The position numbers were made by a program, and so were the translations under genes. This document shows, piece after piece, positions 34,294 to 42,431 of a stretch of DNA of 64,000 nucleotides; position 1 is the stretch's first letter, and every line of letters starts with the position of its first letter. The notes under the pieces are model-generated. The model was not told where the DNA came from, made no database searches, and saw only the letters and a list, made by a program, of their open reading frames with translations. The DNA is from Hyphomonadaceae bacterium (GTDB taxonomy: Bacteria > Pseudomonadota > Alphaproteobacteria > Caulobacterales > Maricaulaceae). The stretch spans positions 43,547-107,546 of the forward strand of contig JABDMW010000038.1 of NCBI GenBank assembly GCA_013001295.1, in the 5' to 3' direction.

Positions 34294-34740
34294 ATGTTAA
34301 GAATAGTTGCATGTTCCATCATGGCAGTTCCGTTGCTCCTAGCAATGAGCAGTAATTCATTCGGCAATATTTTCCCAAGCAAGGTCAGCGAACTGTTGGC
34401 ACCGCAAGACGAAGGTGGCGCCTTAAAAAGAGTTGAAGAATGCAAATCGGCCGAGATTGGCCTGCGTTTACAGGACGGCGTTATGACGTTCCATTCTATG
34501 AGTTATTTGAATGCGGTTTCTGCTGCGACGGCGAATTGTGACCTCGAGAGCGTAAGACTGATTCAGTATCAAAATCCGGGGATGCCAGATATGGAAATAC
34601 TTCATCAAGAACAGGCTGAGCTATTGGCGACGATAGAAGCGTTGAGCCTAAACGATGCTTTTAATGGCAAAATCGAGAAAGCCAATAAAACCTCCGGCAA
34701 TCGTGGATACACAGCGGCCGTAAAAATCAAACTGAAGTAG
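34294..34740 (+). CDS. Unknown secreted 148-aa protein
   Basis: This protein has a signal peptide (about 1-24; MLRIVACSIMAVPLLLAMSS) and a mature domain with two cysteines (VEECKSAEIGL and ATANCDLES) that may form a disulfide. It ends GYTAAVKIKLK. No family recognised. The start at 34294 follows AAAGGA and lies after the EcfG promoter; the longer frame from 34144 begins upstream of that promoter. Confidence 0.7.
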   Translation: MLRIVACSIMAVPLLLAMSSNSFGNIFPSKVSELLAPQDEGGALKRVEECKSAEIGLRLQDGVMTFHSMSYLNAVSAATANCDLESVRLIQYQNPGMPDMEILHQEQAELLATIEALSLNDAFNGKIEKANKTSGNRGYTAAVKIKLK

Positions 34741-34848
34741 TTGCGCTCCCGACGCCAAAGTTGTTTGAGAAGTGGATCGCTATGTTTTAGTTAATCCAGC
34801 GAAATTTTGACAAGATACGAATGTCGGTTGCTGACGAGTATCAGACAG

Positions 34849-35625
34849 TCAGTCGTCGGTATGAAAGAATAGAGCCTGGCTGATCGCTGCCTTGACGTTA
34901 TCAGGTTTAAAAGGTTTTGAGATAAGATAGGCCGGTTCCGGACGTTCACCTGTCAGCAGCCGTTCCGGGAATGCGGTAATAAAGATTACCGGCACATCCA
35001 TTCCTCCCAAAATTTCGTGTACAGCATCGATGCCAGAGCTTCCGTCTGCCAATTGAACATCTGCGAGAACGATTCCCGGCTTCTTGTTGTTTGCGGCTTT
35101 GACGGCTTCCGTGTGTGTTGCAGCTATGGAATCTACCGAATGTCCTAATTCGGAAACAAGACCTTCGATGTCAGCCGCAATGATAGGCTCATCTTCAATT
35201 ATAAGGACATTGGTTCGCAATTCTTTTTCTATGTCGGCCTCGGCTTCTTTCAAAAGCGCGTCAACTTCGGCTTCAGGTTTCCCCATGACGTCTGAAATTT
35301 CGGTGGCTGTCATCCCTTCCAATGCATTTAGCAAAAAGGCTTGTCGCGACAGAGGCGTAAGACGCCGAATTCTTTCGGCTGGAGCATCACCATCGGGTCT
35401 CGTTTTGTTTTCCAGCAAAGCACCGGTGGAGTTCCATATACCTAAAAACATACGAAATAACGCGACTTTCGGTTCAAGCTTATCGTCCATTATAGTCGGA
35501 TCTTCTACCAGACTTATCAAGGCGGTCCGGACATATGTATCTCCGGTATCTTGCGATCCAGTCAGCGCGCGCGAGAAGCGCCGTAGATAGGGTAGATAGG
35601 GTGCAAATGTATCGGCGTAGCTCAT
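34849..35625 (-). CDS. phyR: General stress response regulator PhyR
   Basis: This 258-aa protein has the inverted PhyR layout: an N-terminal sigma-factor-like domain (about 1-135; MSYADTFAPYLPYLRRFSRA, LNALEGMTATEISDVMG) and a C-terminal receiver (about 138-255) with phosphoacceptor D189. When phosphorylated, the sigma-like domain binds the anti-sigma factor NepR and frees EcfG. It is divergent from nepR-ecfG, the standard gene order. I start at 35625, because the longer frame to 35676 overlaps the nepR-ecfG promoter and 35625 matches the usual family start. Confidence 0.95.
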   Translation of the reverse strand: MSYADTFAPYLPYLRRFSRALTGSQDTGDTYVRTALISLVEDPTIMDDKLEPKVALFRMFLGIWNSTGALLENKTRPDGDAPAERIRRLTPLSRQAFLLNALEGMTATEISDVMGKPEAEVDALLKEAEADIEKELRTNVLIIEDEPIIAADIEGLVSELGHSVDSIAATHTEAVKAANNKKPGIVLADVQLADGSSGIDAVHEILGGMDVPVIFITAFPERLLTGERPEPAYLISKPFKPDNVKAAISQALFFHTDD

Positions 35626-35648
35626 TTTCAATCTCTCTGCAGTTTTAT

Positions 35649-35673
35649 GGAACCAATAGAGTACTTCTACGTT
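35649..35673 (+). promoter_or_regulatory. EcfG-type autoregulatory promoter of nepR-ecfG
   Basis: GGAAC-N16-CGTT matches exactly on the plus strand, 94 nt upstream of the nepR ATG. Autoregulation of nepR-ecfG by EcfG is known in related bacteria. Confidence 0.82.
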
Positions 35674-35767
35674 CAATACGTGAAGTCAACCTACTGGACA
35701 ATTGATAAAAGCTATGAGAACGTAAATAGTTCCCAATTATTTATTTTTATCAGGCACGGAATTTAAA

Positions 35768-35950
35768 ATGAGCGAAAAAGCGAAGAAAAATAGTGATCGT
35801 GGCGATGGTAATACCGATTTTGCTAAAGATCCCTTGAAAAACAAAATTGGTACGAGTTTGCGACAGATGTACGATGATGTTGTCAAAGAACCAATCCCTG
35901 ACGATTTCCTGAGTTTATTGGAAAAAGCAGACTCAAAAAAACCTAAATAG
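35768..35950 (+). CDS. nepR: Anti-sigma factor NepR
   Basis: This 60-aa protein contains the NepR core IGTSLRQMYDDVVKEPIPDD followed by FLSLLEKAD; the flanks are charged and flexible. NepR wraps around EcfG and keeps it inactive until phosphorylated PhyR competes for it. It lies 28 nt upstream of ecfG in the same operon and is driven by the EcfG box at 35649. Length and motif are typical. Confidence 0.95.
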   Translation: MSEKAKKNSDRGDGNTDFAKDPLKNKIGTSLRQMYDDVVKEPIPDDFLSLLEKADSKKPK

Positions 35951-35978
35951 GTAGCTCCTGCTGCTGGAAAGACAACAA

Positions 35979-36605
35979 ATGGAATCGCTAAACGTAGAAT
36001 CAGATGATCAATCGCGGATCGAAGCACCGGTTGTTTACGACGAAAACGAATTCCGAGCAGAATTGACCTCACTTATTCCACATCTACGGGCGTTTTCACG
36101 GTCGCTGTGTGGAAATGCGGCGCTGGCTGACGATATTGCGCAAGATGCATTGCTAAAAGCCTGGAATGCGCGCGAAAAGTACCAACCTGGGACGAATTTG
36201 AAAGCTTGGACGTTCACGATTCTCCGAAACCAATTTTACTCAATTAAGCGAAGATCTTGGCGAGCGACAGCGCTCGAACCGGGTGTTGCAGAAGAAACAA
36301 TTGTATCAGTTGCCAATCCAGATGATTCTGTCCGGCTGAATGAATTGCGCAAAGCACTCGATAAATTAAGCGATGATCAACGCGAGGCTATCGTTCTCGT
36401 CGGTGCCAGCGGATTGTCATACGATGAAGCAGCCGAAATCTGCGGCTGTGCAACCGGTACGATAAAAAGCCGGGTCAGTCGCGCCCGAGCGTCTCTCGAG
36501 TCGATAATGGAAGACGGAGATTTCGACAATTCGAACGACGGCGTGGGTGCATTAGACGCCATGGACGCTATCCTCAAAGAAGCTGATACCCTGGCAAATA
36601 AGTAA
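35979..36605 (+). CDS. ecfG: EcfG-family RNA polymerase sigma factor
   Basis: This 208-aa ECF sigma factor has region 2 at about 30-95 (ALADDIAQDALLKAWNAREK, LKAWTFTILRNQFYSIKRR) and region 4 at about 125-180 (LDKLSDDQREAIVLVGASGL, GTIKSRVSRARASLE). Between nepR and phyR it is the general stress sigma factor EcfG/SigT, which recognises GGAAC-N16/17-CGTT. At least 17 exact sites of this kind lie within 24 kb around it. The kinase gene follows 13 nt later. Confidence 0.95.
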   Translation: MESLNVESDDQSRIEAPVVYDENEFRAELTSLIPHLRAFSRSLCGNAALADDIAQDALLKAWNAREKYQPGTNLKAWTFTILRNQFYSIKRRSWRATALEPGVAEETIVSVANPDDSVRLNELRKALDKLSDDQREAIVLVGASGLSYDEAAEICGCATGTIKSRVSRARASLESIMEDGDFDNSNDGVGALDAMDAILKEADTLANK

Positions 36606-36618
36606 ACGGAACACCGTT

Positions 36619-38256
36619 ATGATGAACGATTTACGGGTTCGCTTCGGGATTATCCTTGCACTTGCATTGTTACCGCTCCTTGTTTTCTCTTTCTGGCACG
36701 CTGCGCAGGATTTTAATTTGGCTAAGTCAAAGCAACGGAGCGAATTGATCTTATCATCCCGTGCTGCGGTATTCGAAGTTGTAGAGACGATCGACTCCGC
36801 GAAATCGGTGCTTCGATCCATAAATGAAACGGTTACACGGGAGTCCTGCCAAAGAGAATTTGCACAACTGCTTGAAGGATTTGATCGGTTCGATCAATTG
36901 TCTTTGTACAAGTCAGATGGCTCGCAGTTATGCTCCGTTCCCGATACGGATCAAGCAATGCCGGCCAATATCGTCGACAATCTAACAGCGAAAAAACCTT
37001 TCAAGGTTCTTACTTCCGTCTTCAACATTCATCCAGATACACGTGGCCCAATGACGGTGATCGCATATGGCCAGTTCGAGAATGGTGAACTCGCGCGAAT
37101 ATTCATGATCGCGTCTGACTCGGAAAGGCTATTCGAACTTGCAAATCTTGATAATATGCCAGACGGCGTGCACGCAGCCATTGTCAACAGAAACGGTGAC
37201 GTCATCGCTCATCGTTACGCGCTATTTGATCGCATTAACGCTGGATGGATTTCTGAATCGCGATCAAATGGGATATTCGAAACACGCCTTCAAGATCAAC
37301 ATGGAAATTGGCAGGATTTGATACTCTTACCCACCGTAGAAGCAGAATTATCGATAGCTATTAGCCGGCCCGCCAAGACCTTTTGGTCATGGGAAACTTT
37401 TAATCCTTTGACGTCAATGCTTTTGCCGGTGCTGGCATGGTTGTTCGCATTTGTCGCAATTTGGATCGCAGCTGATCGTTTGTTGATGACCCATTTGCGT
37501 AAACTGAGAGTGGCCACCGCCCGATTTGCACGTGGCGACTATACCGAACGATTGGACAGATCCAGCGGAGCACCGCACCAAATCGAAGACGTGTACAGGA
37601 GTTTCAATATTATGGCGGACAGAATTAGTGTCCGGGACGCCAAACTCAAGGATAGCGTCCTTGAAAAAGAAACGTTGCTCCGCGAAATCCATCACCGTGT
37701 GAAAAACAACCTGCAAATCATTATCTCTCTCCTCAATATGCAAGAACGTAAATTGACGGATGAGCCGGCGATCCTAGCGGTCAATGAAGCTAGAAACCGT
37801 ATCAATGCGATCGCGCTTGTCCACCGGGCTCTTTACGAGAGCGATGACATCAGAATGATTGATATGAAGAAGTTCCTGACCGGACTCATTGACCAGTTAG
37901 GACAGGCATTGCTCCTCGATAAAAAACAAATTCAGGTGGAAACGAAAGTTGACTGTCGGCCTTTAGACGGAGACCGGGCAATACCAGCATCGTTGTTCAT
38001 TGTTGAGGCAATGACAAATGCTGTACAACATGGGATACCGAATGGCGGTAAAATTCGCGTTTCTATCTTTGAGGAAAGCGACAATATTATTGTTAGGGTC
38101 GCTGACAATGGGTCCGCAACCGTTGACCCAGGCGCCAGTGCAGGAACTGGTAGTAGGCTCATGGCGGGCTTTGCCAGACAACTGTCGGGCACCTTTAACG
38201 CGGTAGATCAGGTAAATGGTTATACTGCGGAACTGATGTTTCCAGTTGCTATTTAA
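36619..38256 (+). CDS. Membrane HWE/HisKA_2 sensor kinase (PhyK-like)
   Basis: This 545-aa protein has TM1 at about 9-27, an extracytoplasmic sensor of about 235 aa, TM2 at about 266-286, a HAMP linker (287-340) and a HisKA_2 domain with His359 in LLREIHHRVKNNLQIIISLL. A HATPase domain follows (about 445-545; FIVEAMTNAVQHG). The gene is 13 nt after ecfG, the classical place of the cognate kinase for PhyR. It should phosphorylate PhyR in response to a periplasmic signal. Start could also be the second Met codon. Confidence 0.9.
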   Translation: MMNDLRVRFGIILALALLPLLVFSFWHAAQDFNLAKSKQRSELILSSRAAVFEVVETIDSAKSVLRSINETVTRESCQREFAQLLEGFDRFDQLSLYKSDGSQLCSVPDTDQAMPANIVDNLTAKKPFKVLTSVFNIHPDTRGPMTVIAYGQFENGELARIFMIASDSERLFELANLDNMPDGVHAAIVNRNGDVIAHRYALFDRINAGWISESRSNGIFETRLQDQHGNWQDLILLPTVEAELSIAISRPAKTFWSWETFNPLTSMLLPVLAWLFAFVAIWIAADRLLMTHLRKLRVATARFARGDYTERLDRSSGAPHQIEDVYRSFNIMADRISVRDAKLKDSVLEKETLLREIHHRVKNNLQIIISLLNMQERKLTDEPAILAVNEARNRINAIALVHRALYESDDIRMIDMKKFLTGLIDQLGQALLLDKKQIQVETKVDCRPLDGDRAIPASLFIVEAMTNAVQHGIPNGGKIRVSIFEESDNIIVRVADNGSATVDPGASAGTGSRLMAGFARQLSGTFNAVDQVNGYTAELMFPVAI

Positions 38257-38270
38257 TTGAATATACATAC

Positions 38271-38295
38271 GGAACTATTCCACTGACCAAACGTT
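38271..38295 (+). promoter_or_regulatory. EcfG-type promoter for the entericidin-like gene
   Basis: GGAAC-N16-CGTT matches exactly, 29 nt upstream of the ATG at 38325 and just after the kinase stop. Confidence 0.82.
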
Positions 38296-38324
38296 CTATT
38301 ACTACCATTACAGGAGATTATAAA

Positions 38325-38474
38325 ATGGATAGTAAGTTGAGAAATATTTTTGCAGTTCTAATCACATCTACAGCGCTTGCAGTCGCTGGTTGCAACACGG
38401 TACAAGGTGTGGGCGAGGACGTGGAAAGCGTCGGTGAGGAGACACAGGAAATCGCTCAGGAAGCAAAAGACTAG
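38325..38474 (+). CDS. Entericidin-like small lipoprotein
   Basis: This 49-aa lipoprotein has a signal peptide and lipobox (LAVAGC, Cys23), then NTVQGVGEDVESVGEETQEI, the glycine/acidic pattern of entericidin A/B proteins. These small envelope lipoproteins are common stress targets in proteobacteria. GGAGA precedes the ATG. It is transcribed from the EcfG box at 38271 and ends at the terminator at 38507. Confidence 0.85.
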   Translation: MDSKLRNIFAVLITSTALAVAGCNTVQGVGEDVESVGEETQEIAQEAKD

Positions 38475-38506
38475 TCGTCTTTCTCTCATTACCACTAATT
38501 AAAGTT

Positions 38507-38530
38507 AACCCCGAAAGGGGTTTTCTTTTA
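38507..38530 (+). terminator. Rho-independent terminator
   Basis: AACCCC and GGGGTT pair around a GAAA tetraloop, followed by a T-rich run, 33 nt after the entericidin-like stop. Confidence 0.8.
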
Positions 38531-38645
38531 CCTGCAAATGCGAGCGAAAGTAACTACTGATCTAAACGGATTGTATTATCGATTATATTATCGGCGTTGA
38601 CCGGTGTCTGGCTTCACACTTCCCACTTCCATTAATGCATGAAAC

Positions 38646-38689
38646 GAAAAAGCCGCCCGACCACATCTTGAAGACGGGTCTGGGCGGCT
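38646..38689 (-). terminator. Minus-strand terminator of the DUF1328 gene
   Basis: AGCCGCCC and GGGCGGCT pair around a structured loop, and on the minus strand the stem is followed by TTTTT. It lies 58 nt downstream of the small gene ending at 38748. Confidence 0.75.
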
Positions 38690-38747
38690 AGGTACGTGTC
38701 TGCAAAAGGGGGAAAGCTAAGACACGTATTTCTGGATTAATTGTATA

Positions 38748-38918
38748 CTAAACTTGTTTTCCCTGCACAGTTCTTGAAATCGCGGAGATGACAAAAAATA
38801 AAAGAAAAATGATAAAGAGGGCATTAGCGATATCTGCCGCTGCGCCAACGAGTCCTGAAAACCCGAGAACGGCTGCGATAATGGCACCAGCTAGAAAACC
38901 TAAACTTAACTTAAGCAT
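38748..38918 (-). CDS. DUF1328 (YtjA-like) small membrane protein
   Basis: This 56-aa protein has two hydrophobic helices with the DUF1328 pattern: AAVLGFSGLVGAAADIANAL and LFFVISAI. These are small inner membrane proteins often induced by stress. GGAGGCAGATT precedes the ATG at 38918. No EcfG box is visible upstream, so its control differs from its neighbours. Confidence 0.82.
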   Translation of the reverse strand: MLKLSLGFLAGAIIAAVLGFSGLVGAAADIANALFIIFLLFFVISAISRTVQGKQV

Positions 38919-39001
38919 AATCTGCCTCCGATTTTCTCCGCACTTCCAGGAATGCGTTACTCAATTTGTTGAAACCGTATCTAGACCGTCATATCTCTGA
39001 G

Positions 39002-39823
39002 TTAAGAACGCTCAGAGATGGGGGATGGTTCCAATTCGGTTCGGTTTTTTCGCCATTGCTGGCCTGCAATATATGCATCTCCTGTCCAAGTGATTGGAGT
39101 GACCGTTATGTCATCAGCGGAAATGTTGATATGATTGAAACTGGCATCTGCGCCTCTGCTTCGGGTTGATAATGTGCCCGAGCCAATTGATATTACACCT
39201 GTATCCCCCGGCATACGGTCCACAAAAAATGGTGCGTGCACATGTCCGGATAGTACAGAATCGATGTTGTTATCACTTAATATCTGGATAGCCGTGGCAC
39301 CGTTCTCTGTCTCGCGTTGTAGGGGAGACACCTTCGGATACACAAATGGGTGGTGGCATGCCAAAAATTTGAGAACCCGAGGTTTGGATCCATGAAGCTG
39401 TTTGACGTGCCCATGTAGTTCATCAATATCGACGACACCGAGCGACCAATCCAATTTAAATTGCATGCCACGAGCCGTGTTCATTTTTACAATCGAAACG
39501 TTTTGGTCCGCATAGTGTTTTTCGCTCAACGGTTCTATCGCCTCATTGTATCGGCCAAAAGGATCGAGCGCGCGGTGCAACAACCCGAACATGGGGGTAT
39601 CGTGGTTTCCGGGCGTAATTATTTTAGGGCCCGGCAGCGTTCTTATCCAATTTCGCGCTGCTTCGAATTCGCTTTTTTTGCCGGCTTGCGTTATGTCACC
39701 GCAGATCACAGATATATCCGGCTGTAACCGTTCGGCCATTTCCCGTACAGCAGCGATCGCGTTTTTATCTTCAGTGCCGAAATGAACGTCTGAAAACTGT
39801 AAAATTGACGTATTTTTACTCAC
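39002..39823 (-). CDS. Metallophosphoesterase
   Basis: This 273-aa protein is a calcineurin-like phosphoesterase with all metal motifs: SDVHFG (about 11-16), GDITQAG, GNHDTP, CHHPF and GHVHAPF. The related group includes cyclic nucleotide phosphodiesterases (CpdA/Icc-like); substrate here is unknown. Its start overlaps the stop of the lipid kinase gene by 1 nt. It is the third gene in a minus-strand operon probably driven by the EcfG promoter at 41230. Confidence 0.88.
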   Translation of the reverse strand: MSKNTSILQFSDVHFGTEDKNAIAAVREMAERLQPDISVICGDITQAGKKSEFEAARNWIRTLPGPKIITPGNHDTPMFGLLHRALDPFGRYNEAIEPLSEKHYADQNVSIVKMNTARGMQFKLDWSLGVVDIDELHGHVKQLHGSKPRVLKFLACHHPFVYPKVSPLQRETENGATAIQILSDNNIDSVLSGHVHAPFFVDRMPGDTGVISIGSGTLSTRSRGADASFNHINISADDITVTPITWTGDAYIAGQQWRKNRTELEPSPISERS

Positions 39824-40884
39824 TAATCCTCACGATCATTTTCTGAGATCTTCGGGGCGAGTATTTTGACGCCTTTTGATTGTAGCTTTCCAATTACTGG
39901 CCCGTCCAGTGGACATGACTCACCGTCTAATAACGCCTCGACAGTTTCGGTCGCAGGAATAAAAAAAGTGTCGGCTTGCATGATTTTTGCACTCTCGTCA
40001 TCCCGCCAGTTCGACCAAAGAGCGTTTAAGCCCAAGCTGGCAACGTCGCGTGCGCTCTCGGGCTCGATTGACGCAATCTCCAGCGCGTGCTGTTTCCCCC
40101 GTCGGCCGCGCATCCCCGGACAAGTCAACACAATAGCATCTGCTTCGTGTTCCTCTGTTGAAGGGGCGACCTGGAATTTTATCGGATCAGCGCCACGTAT
40201 ATTTGAGATCGATTCAACTGCTTTCTGGGCAGCACCAACAATGTCGTGATCGCGAACCTTTTCCCGCACTTCCGAAAAACGGGTTGTCTCGCCGAGTATC
40301 GCGCCGACATAAAAAGTGTGTCCATTTACTTCGCCGGCTGGTAACCAACGCGGCTCTTTCTGTGACAGAGCCAAACTCAAAACCTCTTCCCAATTGTCAG
40401 ATCCGTAAATAGCCAGTGGCAGCAAGTTCATTGTTCCTCCCGGAAGCGGAATAAATGGAATATCATGTTCTTTGGCTAGGTCAGCGCCCGTTCGAGACGT
40501 GCCATCTCCACCATAGGTCACCAATAGATTCGCACCCGCTCCAATTGCCTCTTTCATCGTTTGTTCCACGACCTCTGGCGAGACAAATCGAACAACTGGA
40601 CTAACCCCGACCTTAGACATAAAAACGTGTTTCAAGACGTCGGTGATATCAGACGTCGATCCCGACGCTTTGTTAATGACAACGACGGGTCGCGCCATCG
40701 CCAAGTTTTGTGCGGGATTAAACGTACCTCGATCATGCGCCGAGTTTGAAGTATCTTGCGAATGATTTTCTGCTCCAAGCCCTTTTTCCGCTTCGCGCGC
40801 AAGTGGTTCGAGCTCTGCTTTTTCTAAATGCTCTTTTAGCCTTTTTTGATTGATCTCGGTTATTGTTGAGGTATGCGGCGGCAT
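39823..40884 (-). CDS. Diacylglycerol kinase family lipid kinase
   Basis: This 353-aa protein contains the DAGK catalytic domain from about residue 65: VVVINKASGSTSDI, the nucleotide loop YGGDGTSRTGAD, and IPLPGGTMNLLP. The C-terminal part is the beta-sandwich of YegS-like kinases. The first 60 residues form a charged extension. It phosphorylates a lipid or sphingoid-like substrate at the inner membrane. It overlaps the genes on both sides by 1 nt, so translation is coupled. Confidence 0.87.
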   Translation of the reverse strand: MPPHTSTITEINQKRLKEHLEKAELEPLAREAEKGLGAENHSQDTSNSAHDRGTFNPAQNLAMARPVVVINKASGSTSDITDVLKHVFMSKVGVSPVVRFVSPEVVEQTMKEAIGAGANLLVTYGGDGTSRTGADLAKEHDIPFIPLPGGTMNLLPLAIYGSDNWEEVLSLALSQKEPRWLPAGEVNGHTFYVGAILGETTRFSEVREKVRDHDIVGAAQKAVESISNIRGADPIKFQVAPSTEEHEADAIVLTCPGMRGRRGKQHALEIASIEPESARDVASLGLNALWSNWRDDESAKIMQADTFFIPATETVEALLDGESCPLDGPVIGKLQSKGVKILAPKISENDRED

Positions 40885-41108
40885 TACTCTTCCTTGTGCG
40901 AGTAGGCGGTGTCCAATGACTGCAACGCTAGTTGCAACGACCGGAGCATTGACTGCCGACCACCATCCAAGCCTTCAGCGGTGGCGCGTGCCAAAGCTTC
41001 CTCGCTATCTATCCATGTCCGTAAAATTTCTTTTTTTTCGGAAATGGATAGGGCTTTGTCAGCTATGACATTTGAAGGTGATCCGTATTTGTCTTGCGGT
41101 GTTTTCAT
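40884..41108 (-). CDS. Small unknown protein, first gene of lipid kinase operon
   Basis: This 74-aa helical protein begins MKTPQDKYGSPSNVIADKAL and continues with SEKKEILRTWIDSEEALARA and EGLDGGRQSMLRSLQLAL. No signal peptide, no cysteine. I do not recognise a named family. Its stop overlaps the lipid kinase start by 1 nt. The EcfG box at 41230 is about 120 nt upstream; a strong hairpin lies in the leader. Confidence 0.7.
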   Translation of the reverse strand: MKTPQDKYGSPSNVIADKALSISEKKEILRTWIDSEEALARATAEGLDGGRQSMLRSLQLALQSLDTAYSHKEE

Positions 41109-41159
41109 CGACTTCTTTCCTATTCTGAGTAACTTAAAGTAATAAGCAATAATTCTTGC

Positions 41160-41185
41160 GGCCTACCCTTTCTCAAGGGCAGGCC
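41160..41185 (-). promoter_or_regulatory. Hairpin in the leader of the lipid kinase operon
   Basis: GGCCTACCCTT and AAGGGCAGGCC pair (one A-C mismatch) in the 5' leader between the EcfG promoter and the first gene. No T-run follows on the minus strand, so it may stabilise or regulate the transcript. Confidence 0.45.
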
Positions 41186-41229
41186 TCGTTTCGTCCGGAG
41201 AGAGAGAAAACCGGGTCGAACAAAGAAGA

Positions 41230-41255
41230 AACGCACTCGGGAATAAAAGCGTTCC
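41230..41255 (-). promoter_or_regulatory. EcfG-type promoter for the lipid kinase operon
   Basis: On the minus strand GGAAC-N17-CGTT matches exactly, 121 nt upstream of the ATG at 41108. Confidence 0.75.
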
Positions 41256-41286
41256 CAAAATCCGGAAAAAAATACCAATGTTTTTT

Positions 41287-41312
41287 GGAACAAAGTGTCT
41301 GCTCTGCCCGTT
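41287..41312 (+). promoter_or_regulatory. EcfG-type promoter for the DUF883 gene
   Basis: GGAAC-N17-CGTT matches exactly, 52 nt upstream of the ATG at 41365. It is divergent from the promoter at 41230-41255. Confidence 0.75.
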
Positions 41313-41364
41313 AGTTGGATATGAACGCACCAATTCGGGTGCTCAAAACTATAGGAGATTACCA

Positions 41365-41658
41365 ATGGCAACGAAGAAAAATGTCGTCGCAATCAAACAA
41401 GATATTCCAGAACAAATCGAAACTCTTCGCGCAGACATTAAATTGCTTGCGGACACCGTCAAAAAGCAGGCCAAAACCACAGCATCTGCCAAAGTCGCCA
41501 CGGCAAAAGACGCAGCAGTTGAGCGCGTTGACGCAACAAAAGCGAAGTATGATGAACTGACCAGTTCGGCCGAGAGCCGCATCAAGGATAACCCTTTAAC
41601 TGCAGTTGCTATCGCAGTAGGTGCAGGCTTGTTGCTCGGCGCGGTTACTCGCCGATAG
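41365..41658 (+). CDS. DUF883 (ElaB/YqjD-like) membrane-anchored protein
   Basis: This 97-aa protein has a long amphipathic helix (DIPEQIETLRADIKLLADTV, TASAKVATAKDAAVERVDAT) and a C-terminal membrane helix with DNPLTAVAIAVGAGLLLGAV, the YqjD/ElaB pattern. Relatives bind ribosomes at the membrane in stationary phase. I start at 41365 after AGGAGA; the longer frame from 41278 begins upstream of the promoter. The two following small membrane protein genes resemble the yqjD-yqjE-yqjK order. Confidence 0.88.
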   Translation: MATKKNVVAIKQDIPEQIETLRADIKLLADTVKKQAKTTASAKVATAKDAAVERVDATKAKYDELTSSAESRIKDNPLTAVAIAVGAGLLLGAVTRR

Positions 41659-41676
41659 ATCTGAGTAACTTAGAGC

Positions 41677-42108
41677 ATGTATCGAATTATAGCATTACTC
41701 GCGCCCATCATCATGCGAGCGGGAGCGCATCGATCCACCAAAACCCTCGGTCTATTGTTGACCGGGGGCTTTCTCGTCATATTGGGAATATTCTTGGTGA
41801 CCTCGGCCGCATTTGTTTGGATTGCAGCGAAATATAGTGTCGATGTAGCGTTTTTGTGCACTGGCATTCTGGCGCTGCTAATTGGTGGCGCAGTTTTCTA
41901 CTACACCAGAAAAACGAAAACGGGAACGATTGCAATTCCGGAAGGTATGAAAGATGACCCGTTGGCGCGGTACATTCCTGAATCCGTCGCACGCGACCCA
42001 ATTGTTAAAAAAATACTGGCCCAGATCGAGGCCAATCCGCTGGAAGCTTCGGCCGCAGCCGTCGCACTCGGTACCCTAATATCACGCGAACTATTTGACG
42101 AAGAATAG
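41677..42108 (+). CDS. YqjE-like two-helix membrane protein
   Basis: This 143-aa protein has two membrane helices (about 27-50 and 57-76), with TLGLLLTGGFLVILGIFLVT and LCTGILALLIGGAVFYYT, and a cytoplasmic C-terminal tail ending EANPLEASAAAVALG. The layout is that of YqjE/phage-holin-like membrane proteins that accompany YqjD. It starts 18 nt after the DUF883 gene, in the same EcfG-driven operon. Function unknown. Confidence 0.72.
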   Translation: MYRIIALLAPIIMRAGAHRSTKTLGLLLTGGFLVILGIFLVTSAAFVWIAAKYSVDVAFLCTGILALLIGGAVFYYTRKTKTGTIAIPEGMKDDPLARYIPESVARDPIVKKILAQIEANPLEASAAAVALGTLISRELFDEE

Positions 42109-42137
42109 TTTCGCATAAAACCATTCGAAAGAACAAA

Positions 42138-42293
42138 ATGAACACCGAAAAATCATCAGAGAAGCGTGAAGTACTCTCGAAACAAGAAGCAAGAGCTGGC
42201 GTCGAAGTCAAAGGCATGCGAACCGTGCTGGTCGTCTCGCTGATACTTGCTGTCGTCGTGATCGGCGCAGTCTTTATCTCGTTTGCAGCGTAG
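42138..42293 (+). CDS. 51-aa single-pass membrane protein
   Basis: This small gene encodes 51 aa: a charged N-terminus (MNTEKSSEKREVLSKQEARA) and one membrane helix (VLVVSLILAVVVIGAVFISF). No strong Shine-Dalgarno, only GAA-rich sequence. It is the third gene of the DUF883 operon, 29 nt after the YqjE-like gene, and ends before the terminator at 42377. No family recognised. Confidence 0.65.
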   Translation: MNTEKSSEKREVLSKQEARAGVEVKGMRTVLVVSLILAVVVIGAVFISFAA

Positions 42294-42376
42294 AGATTCG
42301 TCTCACAACACGCTCGTCTTTGCACAACCAAATACAACGTATAGCAACATTTTTTAACCCTATGCCAACACATCAG

Positions 42377-42414
42377 GCCCGGCCCTGCAAACAGGGATCC
42401 GGGGTCTTTTTTTG
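42377..42414 (+). terminator. Rho-independent terminator
   Basis: CCGG-CCCTG and CAGGG-AT-CCGG pair around CAAA, followed by a run of seven T, closing the DUF883 operon. Confidence 0.78.
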
Positions 42415-42431
42415 TTGGAAGTTTCTTAGGG

